Below, one piece after another: positions 8,360 through 18,923 of a DNA stretch of 64,000 nucleotides. How positions within the stretch are numbered: the first letter of the stretch is position 1; the number at the start of each line of letters is the position of its first letter. Position numbers and translations under genes: made by a program. Source of the stretch: Mycobacterium sp. KBS0706 (GTDB taxonomy: Bacteria > Pseudomonadota > Alphaproteobacteria > DSM-16000 > Inquilinaceae); the NCBI RefSeq assembly GCF_005938675.2, contig NZ_VCCH02000018.1, positions 1-64,000 of the forward strand. Direction: 5' to 3'. The notes beneath the pieces are model-generated. The model had not been told where the DNA came from, did not search any database, and worked only from the letters and a program-made list of their open reading frames with translations.

Positions 8360-9415
8360 TCAGGCGGGGCCGGGCCTCCTGGCGGTGGAGCCCCGTTCGA
8401 CGATCTCGAAGCCGACATCGATCACCCGCGGCGGTGCCGGGGCGGCGTCCTCGGGGTCGAGGATGCGCATCAGCAGCTTGCCGACCCGGCGGCCGATGCC
8501 TTCGGCGTCGATCCGGACGGTCGACAGCGCCGGCACGCATTGCTCGCCGATCTCGAAATCGCCGAAGCCCATGATCGAGACCTGCCCCGGCACCGCGATG
8601 CCGCGGCGGTGGCATTCCATCAGGGCGCCGACGGCGGCGAGGTCCGAGACCGCGAACACGGCGTCGATCGGCCCGGCGGTGTCGAGCAGATGGGCCATGG
8701 CGGCGGCGCCGCCGGCGAAGGACACCGGTACGTGGCCGCGATGGACGACGGCGTCGAGCGGCAGCCCGGCCTGGCGCAGCACCTCGGTGAAGCCGACCAG
8801 CCGGGCCTCGCCGCGGAAATCATGCGAGTCGCCGCCGACCGCCGGGCCGATGCCGCCGATGCGGCGGTGCCCCAGCGCGATCAGGTGCCGCGCCGCGGCC
8901 CGGCCGGCGTCGATGTTGGAGAAGCCGACGGCCCGGTCGATCGGGGCGGCCGCACCGCAGTCCCAGATCTCGACCACAGGGATGCCGGCGCTGCCCAGCA
9001 TGGCCCGTGCCGCCTCGGTGTGGCTCATGCCGGCCAGCACGATGGCCTCCGGCCGGCGCTCCAGCATCGCCCGGACCAGCGCTTCTTCCTCGCTCGTCCG
9101 GTACAGCGTGTAGCCGATCAGCAGCTGATAGCCGGTGCGGCGCAGGGCCTCGGTCAGCCCATGCGCCGTGTCGGCGAAGGTGGAGTTGGTCAGCGTCGGC
9201 ACCAGCGTCGCGATGAAGCCGGTGCGGCGCGACGACAGGGCGGCGGCGACCTTGTCGTCGACATAGCCGAGCTGCGCGATCGCCTGGCGGATGCGGTCGC
9301 GCGTCTCCGGCGCCACCCGGCTGCTGCCGGCCTGCACCCGGGACACGGTCATCGGCGAGACCCCGGCGAGACGGGCAACGTCCCGCATGGTCGGCCGGAG
9401 GGAACGCTTGGGCAT
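8360..9415 (-). CDS. LacI-family transcriptional regulator
   Basis: A 351-residue LacI/GalR regulator. The N-terminal HTH (RPTMRDVARLAGVSPMTVSR, residues about 7-26) is followed by the hinge helix region (VDDKVAAALSSRRTGFIA) and a periplasmic-binding-protein-like effector domain to residue 345. It should repress the co-oriented sugar ABC genes until the sugar binds. ATG at 9413-9415 was chosen because it gives the canonical distance to the HTH; the open frame extends back to 9547. A near-perfect LacI-type palindrome lies upstream at 9647-9662. Like GntR-type members, it is PurR/GntR-length. Confidence 0.93.
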   Translation of the reverse strand: MPKRSLRPTMRDVARLAGVSPMTVSRVQAGSSRVAPETRDRIRQAIAQLGYVDDKVAAALSSRRTGFIATLVPTLTNSTFADTAHGLTEALRRTGYQLLIGYTLYRTSEEEALVRAMLERRPEAIVLAGMSHTEAARAMLGSAGIPVVEIWDCGAAAPIDRAVGFSNIDAGRAAARHLIALGHRRIGGIGPAVGGDSHDFRGEARLVGFTEVLRQAGLPLDAVVHRGHVPVSFAGGAAAMAHLLDTAGPIDAVFAVSDLAAVGALMECHRRGIAVPGQVSIMGFGDFEIGEQCVPALSTVRIDAEGIGRRVGKLLMRILDPEDAAPAPPRVIDVGFEIVERGSTARRPGPA

Positions 9416-9543
9416 GGCTTGGCTCTCGATCGGCCGCGCGGCTGCTCCACGCCGGGCCACGTGCCGGCGGGACCGCGCATCTCGGCGCGTCCAGGCCGCA
9501 GTGGGGCGGGGCCGCGCGGAAGCGCAGCAGGCCGCGGATCGCG

Positions 9544-9600
9544 TCATCGGCAGGGCCGGGCGCGTCGTGTGGTCGGGCTGATGCGATCGATGGCAAGCAT
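9544..9600 (-). other. Possible 18-codon leader ORF
   Basis: An ATG at 9598-9600 has a very good ribosome site (GGGGAGGG, 8 bases before it) and opens an 18-codon frame (MLAIDRISPTTRRARPCR) in the leader of the LacI gene. The rest of this 383-bp gap (9416-9798) holds the two palindromes listed below and no other credible gene. The peptide is unrecognised; translation is inferred only from the ribosome site. Confidence 0.2.
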
Positions 9601-9646
9601 GATGTCGGCCCTCCCCATGGCCTGGGTCAATTTGTCATTCTTATTG

Positions 9647-9662
9647 ATGTGACCGGTAACAT
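9647..9662. promoter_or_regulatory. LacI-type operator candidate
   Basis: ATGTGACCGGTAACAT is a 16-bp palindrome with one mismatch pair and the central CCGG/ACCGGT typical of LacI/GntR-family operators. It lies about 230 bp upstream of the LacI-type gene and 137 bp upstream of katG. The natural ligand is the LacI protein encoded next to it; binding is inferred. Confidence 0.55.
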
Positions 9663-9757
9663 GGATGGCTGTCGGGACGCAAGAGCGAGGCTGCCGTCGC
9701 GCGTCGCCGGGCCTGGCGAGATCGTGCTGTTCGCTCTTGGCCAAAGCCCGGAAGTAG

Positions 9758-11976
<2,219 letters not shown>

Positions 11977-11980
11977 TGTC

Positions 11981-12021
11981 GGCGAGGGGTCCCCGGCGGT
12001 CGTCGCCGGGGACCCCTCGCC
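11981..12021 (+). terminator. Long hairpin after katG
   Basis: An 18-bp perfect stem (11981-11998 with 12004-12021, loop GTCGT) starts 4 bp after the katG stop. The T-tract is poor, but the stem is very stable and probably ends or stabilises the katG transcript. Confidence 0.7.
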
Positions 12022-12068
12022 GTTGCATACCGCCGCTCGCCAACCTAACGCTCTGGCGGGACGACGCT

Positions 12069-12088
12069 GGGTTCGCAGCCGCGAACCC
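12069..12088 (-). terminator. Hairpin after the polyamine-type operon
   Basis: GGGTTCGC (12069-12076) and GCGAACCC (12081-12088) form an 8-bp stem with a 4-base loop, 14 bp beyond the stop of the minus-strand operon's last gene. No T-run. Confidence 0.45.
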
Positions 12089-12102
12089 GGCCTACGCGGT
12101 CT

Positions 12103-13149
12103 TTAACGCTCCACCGTCCGGTTCCAGCGATCGTTCCACTCCGGCCGGTGAGCGTTGATCTGGTCCCAGTCCAGCACCACGGCGTGATCGAGATAGCCGC
12201 GGAACTCGGTCAGCATCTTGGCGGCCTCGGGCGTCGCGCCGGCGACCTTGCTGTTCGACGGGATCTGGCCGCCATATTGCAGCGCCGGGTCCTGGGCCTG
12301 GGCGCTCAGCAGATAGTGCGCCAGCTTCTGCGACAGCGCCGGCTCGGTGTTCCCGGCGATGACGCATTGCGTCACCATCAGCAGCACGCCGCCCTCCTTG
12401 GGCTGGGCATAGGCGACCGGAATGCCCTTGGCCTGCATCCCGGCGACGGCGGTTGGCGTCAGCGGGAAGATTGCGGCCTCGCCGGTCTGCACCATCTCCG
12501 ACAGCTTGGCCGAGCTGGGGATGTACTCCAGCACGTTGGGGCCGATGGTGCTTGCCCATTTGCCGAAGCCGGGCTCGACATCCGCCTCGCTGCCGCCCTG
12601 GATGCGGTTGACCATCAGGAAGCCGTGCAGCCCATAGGTGCTGCTGGATAGCGACTGGAACACGACCTTGCCTTCGAATTTCGCGTCGGCCAGGTCCATC
12701 CATGAGGTCGGGGCCGGCCAGCCCTCCTCCTGGAACATCTTGGTGTTGTAGGCCAGGCCGGTCAGGCCCAGGGTCACGCCCGAGGCCATGTCGTCCTTGA
12801 TCCGGGCGGCGGGGTACAGCTCCTCCAGTACCGGGTCGGGCTCGGTCTTCTGGCACAGCCCCATGCCGATCGCGCGCACCATCACCCCGTCATCCAGGAA
12901 CATCAGGTGCATCTGCGGATTGTCCTTGGCCGCCGTCGCCTTTGCCAGGATCTCGGAGGAGGTGCCGGGCACGACCACGATCTTGACGTCGTTGGCCTTC
13001 TCGAAAGCGGGGAAGACGTGTTCGGTGAACGCCTTCTCCATGTCGCCGCCATTCATGCCGATGTACAGCGTCTTGGTCTCGGCCGATGCCGCGCCCGAGG
13101 CCAGCAGTGCCGCGCTGGCCAGCAGTGCAGCCCTGATCCGTCCGTTCAT
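12103..13149 (-). CDS. Periplasmic binding protein of a polyamine-type ABC importer
   Basis: A 348-residue substrate-binding protein of the spermidine/putrescine/iron (PotD/FbpA) superfamily. Signal peptide about residues 1-23 (MNGRIRAALLASAALLASGA ASA), then ETKTLYIGMNGGDMEKAF. Binding-protein features include the hinge-region GLTGLAYNTKMFQEEGWPAPTSW. The last gene of a seven-gene operon, 30 bp after the flavin oxidase gene. Given the dehydrogenase genes in the same operon, the ligand is more likely an opine, imino acid or amino acid derivative than a polyamine; that is inference from context. Confidence 0.9.
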   Translation of the reverse strand: MNGRIRAALLASAALLASGAASAETKTLYIGMNGGDMEKAFTEHVFPAFEKANDVKIVVVPGTSSEILAKATAAKDNPQMHLMFLDDGVMVRAIGMGLCQKTEPDPVLEELYPAARIKDDMASGVTLGLTGLAYNTKMFQEEGWPAPTSWMDLADAKFEGKVVFQSLSSSTYGLHGFLMVNRIQGGSEADVEPGFGKWASTIGPNVLEYIPSSAKLSEMVQTGEAAIFPLTPTAVAGMQAKGIPVAYAQPKEGGVLLMVTQCVIAGNTEPALSQKLAHYLLSAQAQDPALQYGGQIPSNSKVAGATPEAAKMLTEFRGYLDHAVVLDWDQINAHRPEWNDRWNRTVER

Positions 13150-13179
13150 GTCGCTCTCTCCTGTTTTGGTTGTTGCTGC

Positions 13180-14310
13180 TCAGGCCGCTGCCGTTCCGGC
13201 AAAGCGGCCGATGTCGAAGGCCTCGATCGGGGTGGTGCTGCGGCCGTCGCGCGCCAGCTCGGCCAGCACCTCGCCGACCGCCGGGCCGATCTGGAAGCCG
13301 GCGCCGGAGAAGCCGAAGCCGTGGATCAGCCCCGGCGTGGTGCGGCTCGGCCCCAGCACCGGGTTGCGGTCGGGCATGTCGCCCTCGACCCCGCTCCAGA
13401 ACCGAATCACCTGGGCGCCGCGCAGCGCCGGGAACAGCTCCGCCGCCTGGCGCAGCAGCGCGGCGATGGCGGTGCGGCCGGGTCGGGCGCGGTCGGCGTC
13501 CAGGGTGATACCGCGGCCGCCGCCCATGACGCAGTTGCCGCGCTCGACCTGGCGGGCATAGATGCTGCCGCCCTCGACTCCGACATTGATGTCCATCAGG
13601 CGCGGCAGCGGTTCGGTCACCGCCATGTTGGGATGGGCCGATTCCAGCGGCACCGTCTCGCCGAAGGCGGCAGCGAAGCGGCCGGACCAGGCGCCGGCGC
13701 AGTTCAGCAGCAGGCGCGACCGCACCTCCAGACCGTCGCCGGCCAGCAGGCGGAAGCCGTCGCCGTCGCGCACCGCCTCCTGCACCGCGGTCTGCTCGCG
13801 GATGTCGGCTCCCGCCTTGCGCGCGGCCCGGGCGAAGCCGGGCGACACCAGCCGTGGATTGGCATGGCCGTCGGCCGGGCACCAGGACCCGGCGATGGCG
13901 CGATCGCCCAGCCAGGGCCAGCGGGCGCGGAAGGCGTTGCCGGCGACGATCTCGAGCCCGAGGCCAAAGTCGCGAACGCGGTCCTGATAGGCCTCCAGCA
14001 CCGCCAGGTCGGCCTCGCTGCGCGCCAGCTTGAGATGGCCGGAGCGGATGTACTCGCCGTCGATGCCGATCACCTCCGGCAGGCGCTGCCAGATCGCATG
14101 GGCCCGCTGCGACAGCGGGATCTGCTCCGGCGGCCGGCCCTGGCGGCGGACGCCGCCATAGTTGGCGCCGCTGGCCTGGGCGCCGCAGAAGCCGCGCTCC
14201 AGCAGCAGCACCGCCATCCCCATGCGTCGCAGCGCCAGGGCCGTGGCCGCGCCGGCGATGCCGCCGCCGATGATGGCGACGTCGGTGGTGATGCGTTCGG
14301 TGACGGTCAT
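13180..14310 (-). CDS. FAD-dependent oxidoreductase, HcnC/OoxB/DadA-like catalytic subunit
   Basis: A 376-residue DAO-family flavoprotein. FAD dinucleotide-binding motif near the start: DVAIIGGGIAGAATALALRR (about residues 9-28). The C-terminal FAD motif reads FWSGVEGDMPDRNPVLGPS and GFGFSGAGFQIGPAVGE. It resembles glycine oxidase, the beta subunit of octopine/nopaline oxidase (OoxB) and HcnC, and would oxidise an amine or imino acid C-N bond. Its ATG overlaps the stop of the alpha-like subunit gene by 4 bp, so a complex with that protein and the small [2Fe-2S] protein is likely. Substrate not determinable from sequence. Confidence 0.88.
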   Translation of the reverse strand: MTVTERITTDVAIIGGGIAGAATALALRRMGMAVLLLERGFCGAQASGANYGGVRRQGRPPEQIPLSQRAHAIWQRLPEVIGIDGEYIRSGHLKLARSEADLAVLEAYQDRVRDFGLGLEIVAGNAFRARWPWLGDRAIAGSWCPADGHANPRLVSPGFARAARKAGADIREQTAVQEAVRDGDGFRLLAGDGLEVRSRLLLNCAGAWSGRFAAAFGETVPLESAHPNMAVTEPLPRLMDINVGVEGGSIYARQVERGNCVMGGGRGITLDADRARPGRTAIAALLRQAAELFPALRGAQVIRFWSGVEGDMPDRNPVLGPSRTTPGLIHGFGFSGAGFQIGPAVGEVLAELARDGRSTTPIEAFDIGRFAGTAAA

Positions 14311-15680
14311 GCCGCTGCCTCCGGCGCGTCCTCGATCGCGACCGGGATCGGCTTGACCGGGGCCTGGCCGCGCAGCCGGCCCACCGCCTCGACCGGCACG
14401 CCGCGATGGGTGGCCAGGATCTCGGCTGCCGCGGCGCCGCACATGCGGCCCTGGCAGCGGCCCATGCCAACCCGGCACAGCGCCTTCAGCCGGTTCAGCT
14501 CCGGCGTGCCCCAGCGGGTGGCAGTGGCGCGCAGCGTGCCGGCCGACACCTCCTCGCAGCGGCAGACCACGAGCTCGTCGGGCACCTTGGCGGCCCAATC
14601 GGCGGGGAAGGGGAAGGCACGCTCCAGCCCCTGGCGGAATTTTGCGATCCCGGCCAGCTTCGCCTCCAGCTTGGCCGAGCGGGCCGTGTCGACCGGCCGG
14701 CCGAGATCCTGCAGCAACGCCAGGGCCGCGCGTTCGCCGGCCAGCTCGGCGGCGTCCGCCCCGGCGATGCCGGCGCCGTCCCCGGCCAGGTAGAGGCCGG
14801 TCACGCTGCTGCGGCCGGCGGTATCGCATTCCGGCAGCCAGGCGCGGTTCAACGGGTCGAAGCGGAAGCGGCAGCCAGCCAGGTCGGCCAGCTGGGTCTC
14901 CGACCGCAGGCCATAGCCGAAAGCGACGGCGTCGCATTCGATGCGCTGCTCGCGCTCTCCGTCATGCCAGACGAGGCCCTCGACCCGCTCGGTGCCCAGG
15001 ATGCGCAGCGGGCGGGTGCCCTGCCGCGTGGGCACGCCGCCGGCCTTCAGCGCGGCGAGTAGGCGCAGGCCTTTGGCCAGGACGGCGGGGCCGCGCAGCA
15101 GGCCGGGCAGGGCGGCCAGCTTGTCGGCCTGCCGCGCCGTGTCCAGCACCGCCACGACCTCCGCCCCGGCCTTCAGATATTGCGAGGCGACCAGCGGCAG
15201 CAGCGGGCCGGTGCCGATGAAGGCGACGCGCCGGCCGATGCCGCAGCCCTGGTATTTCAGCGCCACCTGGGCCGCGCCCAGGCTGTAGGCGCCGGGCAAG
15301 GTCCAGCCCGGGATCGGCAGGATCCGGTCGGTCGCGCCGGTGGCCAGGATCAAATGGCTATAGGGCAGCCGCTCCGCGTGCCCATCGCGCAGCAGGTCCA
15401 GCGCTCCCGCCTCGATGTTCCAGACCAGGGTGTTGGGCCGGTGGTCGATGGCCAGCCCGTCGATGGTCCGGTGCAGCGCCATGGCCTTGGCCGCCTCGGT
15501 GCCATAGAGGGTCTTCGCGTCGCGGGTGAAGCCGTCTGGCTGGCGGCGGTAGATCTGGCCGCCGCCCCTGGCGGCCTCGTCCACCACCACCGGCCGCAGC
15601 CCGGCCGCCACGAGAGCCTGGGCGGCGCGGATGCCGGCCGGGCCGGCGCCGATGATGACCGGGCGGATGTCGCCGCTCAT
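14307..15680 (-). CDS. NAD(P)/FAD-dependent oxidoreductase, HcnB/OoxA-like subunit
   Basis: A 457-residue pyridine nucleotide-disulphide-type flavoprotein. FAD motif VIIGAGPAGIRAAQALVAAG at about residues 8-27; second nucleotide motif RRVAFIGTGPLLPLVAS near 175. The C-terminus has a BFD-like [2Fe-2S] site with C373, C375, C409 and C414. This layout is that of the alpha subunit of octopine/nopaline oxidase, HcnB and D-hydroxyproline dehydrogenase. ATG at 15678-15680 lies 4 bp inside the [2Fe-2S] subunit gene and starts the FAD motif at the normal place. It should pass electrons from the catalytic subunit to the respiratory chain. Confidence 0.9.
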   Translation of the reverse strand: MSGDIRPVIIGAGPAGIRAAQALVAAGLRPVVVDEAARGGGQIYRRQPDGFTRDAKTLYGTEAAKAMALHRTIDGLAIDHRPNTLVWNIEAGALDLLRDGHAERLPYSHLILATGATDRILPIPGWTLPGAYSLGAAQVALKYQGCGIGRRVAFIGTGPLLPLVASQYLKAGAEVVAVLDTARQADKLAALPGLLRGPAVLAKGLRLLAALKAGGVPTRQGTRPLRILGTERVEGLVWHDGEREQRIECDAVAFGYGLRSETQLADLAGCRFRFDPLNRAWLPECDTAGRSSVTGLYLAGDGAGIAGADAAELAGERAALALLQDLGRPVDTARSAKLEAKLAGIAKFRQGLERAFPFPADWAAKVPDELVVCRCEEVSAGTLRATATRWGTPELNRLKALCRVGMGRCQGRMCGAAAAEILATHRGVPVEAVGRLRGQAPVKPIPVAIEDAPEAAA

Positions 15681-15967
15681 GCCGCCTCTCCCGGGCCGGT
15701 GACCAGGCGCATGCCCTCGGCGATGGCGGTGGAACAGGCGCGGAAGCGGTGTCCGTCCTCGGTCGCCACCCAGCAATCCTGGCAGGCGCCCATCAGGCAG
15801 AAGCCGGCGCGGGGGCCGCCGCCGAACTCCGATCGCCGCAGCCGGTCGGCTGTCGTCAGGATCGCGGTCAGCACCGTGTCGCCGGCCAGGGCTATGGCCG
15901 GCCGCCCGTCCAGGCGGAAGCGGATCTCAGGCCGGCCGGTCTCGGCGAGGCGGGTCAGGATGGGCAT
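15677..15967 (-). CDS. Small (2Fe-2S) subunit, HcnA/OoxC-like
   Basis: A 96-residue protein with a plant-ferredoxin-type cluster motif: C57, C62, C65 and C78 (C-x4-C-x2-C-x12-C; AGFCLMGACQDCW). It belongs to the small iron-sulphur subunit family of HcnA and the gamma subunit of D-hydroxyproline dehydrogenase. It overlaps the next gene by 4 bp. Together with the two flavoproteins it completes a heterotrimeric membrane-linked dehydrogenase. Confidence 0.9.
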   Translation of the reverse strand: MPILTRLAETGRPEIRFRLDGRPAIALAGDTVLTAILTTADRLRRSEFGGGPRAGFCLMGACQDCWVATEDGHRFRACSTAIAEGMRLVTGPGEAA

Positions 15968-15980
15968 CGGGAGGATCCGG

Positions 15981-16775
15981 TCACTGGCGGCCGACCAGGA
16001 TGCGGTCGAGGCCGTAGATGCGGTCGAGCACGATCATGGCGACGGCGGTGACCGCGACCATCAGGGCCGAGACGGCGGCCATCATCGGGTCGATCGATTC
16101 CGTCGCGTACATGTACATCCGCACCGGCAAGGTGACGGTGGCGGGGGAGGTGACGAAGATCGACATCGTCAGCTCGTCGAAGCTGTTGATGAAGGCCAGC
16201 AGCCAGCCGCCGGCGACGCCGGGCAGGATCATCGGCAGGGTGATGCGGCGGAACACGGTGAAGGCGCTGGCGCCCAGCGATGCCGCCGCCTGCTCGGTCG
16301 ACCGGTCGAAGCCGACCAGGGCGGCGATCACCAGCCGCAGCGCATAAGGCGTGATCACCACGCTGTGTGCCAGCACCAGCCAGAAGAAGCTGCCGGCGGC
16401 GCCCATCTGCGAGAACAGCTGCAGCAGCGCCACGCCCAGCACCAGATGCGGGATCAAGAGCGGCGACAGGAACAGCGCGTTCAGCGCGTCGCGGCCGCGG
16501 AACGCGTAGCGGGTGGTGGCGATGCCGGCCGGCACGGCGATCGCGGTCGACAGCGTCGCCGACAGGGTCGCCAGCCACAGGCTGTTCCAGAAGGACTGCA
16601 GGAAGTCGGGATGGTGGAACACCGCGTCGAACCAGCGCAGCGAGACGCCGGCGGTCGGCAGGCTCAGCGTGTTCTCCGGCGTGAAGGCGACCAGGCAGAC
16701 GATCACCAGCGGTGCCAGCATGAAGGCCACGACCAGCGTGTGGAAGACCAGGGCGAGGGGGCCGTTGCGGGACAT
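15981..16775 (-). CDS. ABC transporter permease (PotC-like)
   Basis: A 264-residue inner-membrane permease with six membrane segments and an EAA-type loop (EQAAASLGASAFTVFRRITLP) near residue 160, as in PotC/PhnV permeases. ATG at 16773-16775 was chosen since the first membrane segment (LALVFHTLVVAFMLAPLVIV) follows directly. It lies 8 bp after the PotB-like gene and 13 bp before the [2Fe-2S] gene. Confidence 0.9.
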   Translation of the reverse strand: MSRNGPLALVFHTLVVAFMLAPLVIVCLVAFTPENTLSLPTAGVSLRWFDAVFHHPDFLQSFWNSLWLATLSATLSTAIAVPAGIATTRYAFRGRDALNALFLSPLLIPHLVLGVALLQLFSQMGAAGSFFWLVLAHSVVITPYALRLVIAALVGFDRSTEQAAASLGASAFTVFRRITLPMILPGVAGGWLLAFINSFDELTMSIFVTSPATVTLPVRMYMYATESIDPMMAAVSALMVAVTAVAMIVLDRIYGLDRILVGRQ

Positions 16776-16783
16776 CGGCGCCT

Positions 16784-17647
16784 TCACCCGAGGGTCTTCC
16801 GGTACCGTCCCTCGACGATCCGGTTGTAGCCGAGCATGATGGCCAGGTTGGCGACCAGCAGGATCACCGCGATGGCGGCGCCCAGCGGCCAATTCAGCGA
16901 ATTCAGGTATTCGTCATAGACCACGGTCGCGACCATCTTCAGCCGCCGGCCGCCGAGCAGGCCGGGGATGGCGAAGGAGCTGGCGGCGAGGCCGAACACG
17001 ATCAGGCTGCCGGACAGGAGGCCGGGCAGGATCTGCGGCAGCACCACCCGGCGCAGCACGGTGGCGTGCGACGCGCCCAGCGACAGCGCCGCCTGCTCGG
17101 TCGCCGGGTCCAGCTTCTGCAGCGAGGTCCAGACCGGGATGACCATGAACGGCACCATGATATGGACCAGCGCCACCACCACCGCGGTCTCGGTATAGAG
17201 CAGCCGGATGCGGCCGAGGCCCAGGGCCTGGGTCGCCTCGTTCACCAGGCCGGTCGGGCCCAGCAGCATGCTCCAGCCGAAGGCGCGGACCACGACCGAG
17301 ACCAGCAGCGGCGCCAGCACCACCAGCAGGAAGACCGAGCGCCAGGGGCTGCGCATCCGGCTCAGCACATAGGCCTCGGGCGCGCCGACCACGATGCAGA
17401 TCAGCGTGGTCAGGGCCGACAGGCGGAAGGTGCGCAGGAAGATCTCGTAGTAATAGGGGTCGGTCAGCACGGTCAGGTACTGGCCGACGGTCCACGCATC
17501 CTGCACGCCGGTGGCGTGGTCGTAGACGTGGAAGGACAGGATCAGGGTCAGCGCCAGCGGCGTCAGCACCAGCCCGGCGAACAGGATCGTCGCCGGCAGC
17601 GCCATTGCCGCCGGGGCCAGGCGCCCCTCGGCCGTCGCGGCGCTCAT
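16784..17647 (-). CDS. ABC transporter permease (PotB-like)
   Basis: A 287-residue inner-membrane permease of the PotB family: first membrane segment at about 18-40 (LPATILFAGLVLTPLALTLI), EAA loop EQAALSLGASHATVLRRVVL near residue 190, and about six segments in all. ATG at 17645-17647 overlaps the ATPase gene's stop by 4 bp. It pairs with the PotC-like permease. Confidence 0.9.
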   Translation of the reverse strand: MSAATAEGRLAPAAMALPATILFAGLVLTPLALTLILSFHVYDHATGVQDAWTVGQYLTVLTDPYYYEIFLRTFRLSALTTLICIVVGAPEAYVLSRMRSPWRSVFLLVVLAPLLVSVVVRAFGWSMLLGPTGLVNEATQALGLGRIRLLYTETAVVVALVHIMVPFMVIPVWTSLQKLDPATEQAALSLGASHATVLRRVVLPQILPGLLSGSLIVFGLAASSFAIPGLLGGRRLKMVATVVYDEYLNSLNWPLGAAIAVILLVANLAIMLGYNRIVEGRYRKTLG

Positions 17648-18717
17648 CGGGCTGCCTCCGCGGCCTCGGTGTCGCGCAGCACCCGGACCATGTCCGGCGC
17701 CCAGTCGATGCCGGCCTGTGCGCCCTCGGCCAGCGGCTCGCCGCCTAGGTTCGGCGCCGCCACCAGCAGCTCGCCGGCCGGGCTGTCCAGATGGTACAGC
17801 CACTGGCTGCCCAGGAAGTAGCGGCGCGAGACCGTGCCGGGCAGCCGTCCGGTGCCGGGCGCGCCCAGCGCCAGCTTCTCCGGCCGCAGGCACAGCAGCA
17901 CCCGGGCGCCGGCGGGCAGGCCGTCGCCCGGCACCTCCAGCGTCGCGGCGCCGACCGTCACCTGCGCGACTGCGCCGGCCTGGGCCACCACGCCGTCCAG
18001 CAGGTTGGCCTTGCCGACGAAGTCGGAGATGAAGCGGCTGCGCGGATGCTCGTACATCCGGTAGGGCTGGTCGATCTGGGTGATGCGGCCGCGCTCCATC
18101 ACCACCACGCGGTCGCTGATCGAAAGCGCTTCGGTCTGGTCATGGGTGACCATGATCGTGGTGGTGCCTGTGCGGCGCTGAATCTGGCGAAGCTCGAACT
18201 GCATCGCCTCGCGCAGCTTGGCGTCGAGGTTCGACAGCGGCTCATCCAGCAGCAGCACCGGCGGCTCGATCACCAGGGCCCGGGCCAGGGCGACACGCTG
18301 CCGCTGGCCGCCGGACAGGGCCCGCGGATAGCGGCCGGCGAGGTGGTCGAGATGAACCAGCGCCAGCGCCTCCTCCACACGCTTCGCCCGCTCCGGCTTG
18401 GCAACTTTGCGCATCTCCAGGCCGAAGGCGACGTTGTCGGCCACGGTCATGTGCGGGAACAGGGCGTAGCTCTGGAACACCACGCCGAGGCCGCGGCGGT
18501 TCGGCTTCACCAGGGTCAGATCCTGCCCATCCAGCACGATCCGGCCGGTGGTGGCGGGGACGAAGCCGGCGACCATCTGCAGCGTGGTGGTCTTGCCGCA
18601 GCCGGAGGGGCCGAGCAGCGACACGAACTCGCCGCGCTCCACAGTCAAATCGAGATCGGCGACCGCCGCGACGTCGCCATAGAGCTTCGAGATCCGCTCG
18701 AGACGGAGGAAGGTCAC
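17644..18717 (-). CDS. ABC transporter ATP-binding protein (PotA-like)
   Basis: A 357-residue ATPase. Walker A GPSGCGKT at 36-43, signature LSGGQRQ at 134-140, Walker B LLLDEP at 155-160, H-loop MVTHDQ, then a C-terminal TOBE regulatory domain from about 275. It energises the polyamine-type importer. The start is taken as the GTG at 18715-18717, which begins (M)TFLRLERISKLYGD at the usual place; no ATG is available nearby. First gene of the operon, 205 bp from the divergent IclR gene. Confidence 0.92.
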   Translation of the reverse strand: MTFLRLERISKLYGDVAAVADLDLTVERGEFVSLLGPSGCGKTTTLQMVAGFVPATTGRIVLDGQDLTLVKPNRRGLGVVFQSYALFPHMTVADNVAFGLEMRKVAKPERAKRVEEALALVHLDHLAGRYPRALSGGQRQRVALARALVIEPPVLLLDEPLSNLDAKLREAMQFELRQIQRRTGTTTIMVTHDQTEALSISDRVVVMERGRITQIDQPYRMYEHPRSRFISDFVGKANLLDGVVAQAGAVAQVTVGAATLEVPGDGLPAGARVLLCLRPEKLALGAPGTGRLPGTVSRRYFLGSQWLYHLDSPAGELLVAAPNLGGEPLAEGAQAGIDWAPDMVRVLRDTEAAEAAR

Positions 18718-18871
18718 TGCAGTCTCCCTGGCATCCCTGTCCGATGACCGTTTCGGTCCCGCCGGTCTTGGCTTCCGTCGAACGGAAGGCGCCAGCGCCT
18801 TTCTCCAGAAGACTCTTTCGTGATGGCGAGTCAAGGCGACATTCCGTTTTTTTGAGAGTATCGTGATTGAG

Positions 18872-18923
18872 ATTCCGGTCTTCGGAATTAATGGTGCCAA
18901 TATCGGCCTGGAGTTTCCGGAAA
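18872..18923. promoter_or_regulatory. IclR operator candidates in the divergent promoter region
   Basis: ATTCCG (18872-18877) and CGGAAT (18883-18888) form a perfect 6-5-6 dyad. A second palindrome, TTTCCGGAAA (18914-18923), abuts the IclR ATG, and a further half-site ATTCCG lies at 18841. TTCCG/CGGAA arms are typical of IclR-family operators. The clustering suggests autoregulation plus control of the divergent operon. Confidence 0.55.

Noticed and set aside
12103..18717. Hydrogen cyanide synthase operon
   Set aside because: The three HcnABC-like subunits share an operon with an importer and IclR control, which fits catabolism of an imported amine better than cyanide synthesis.
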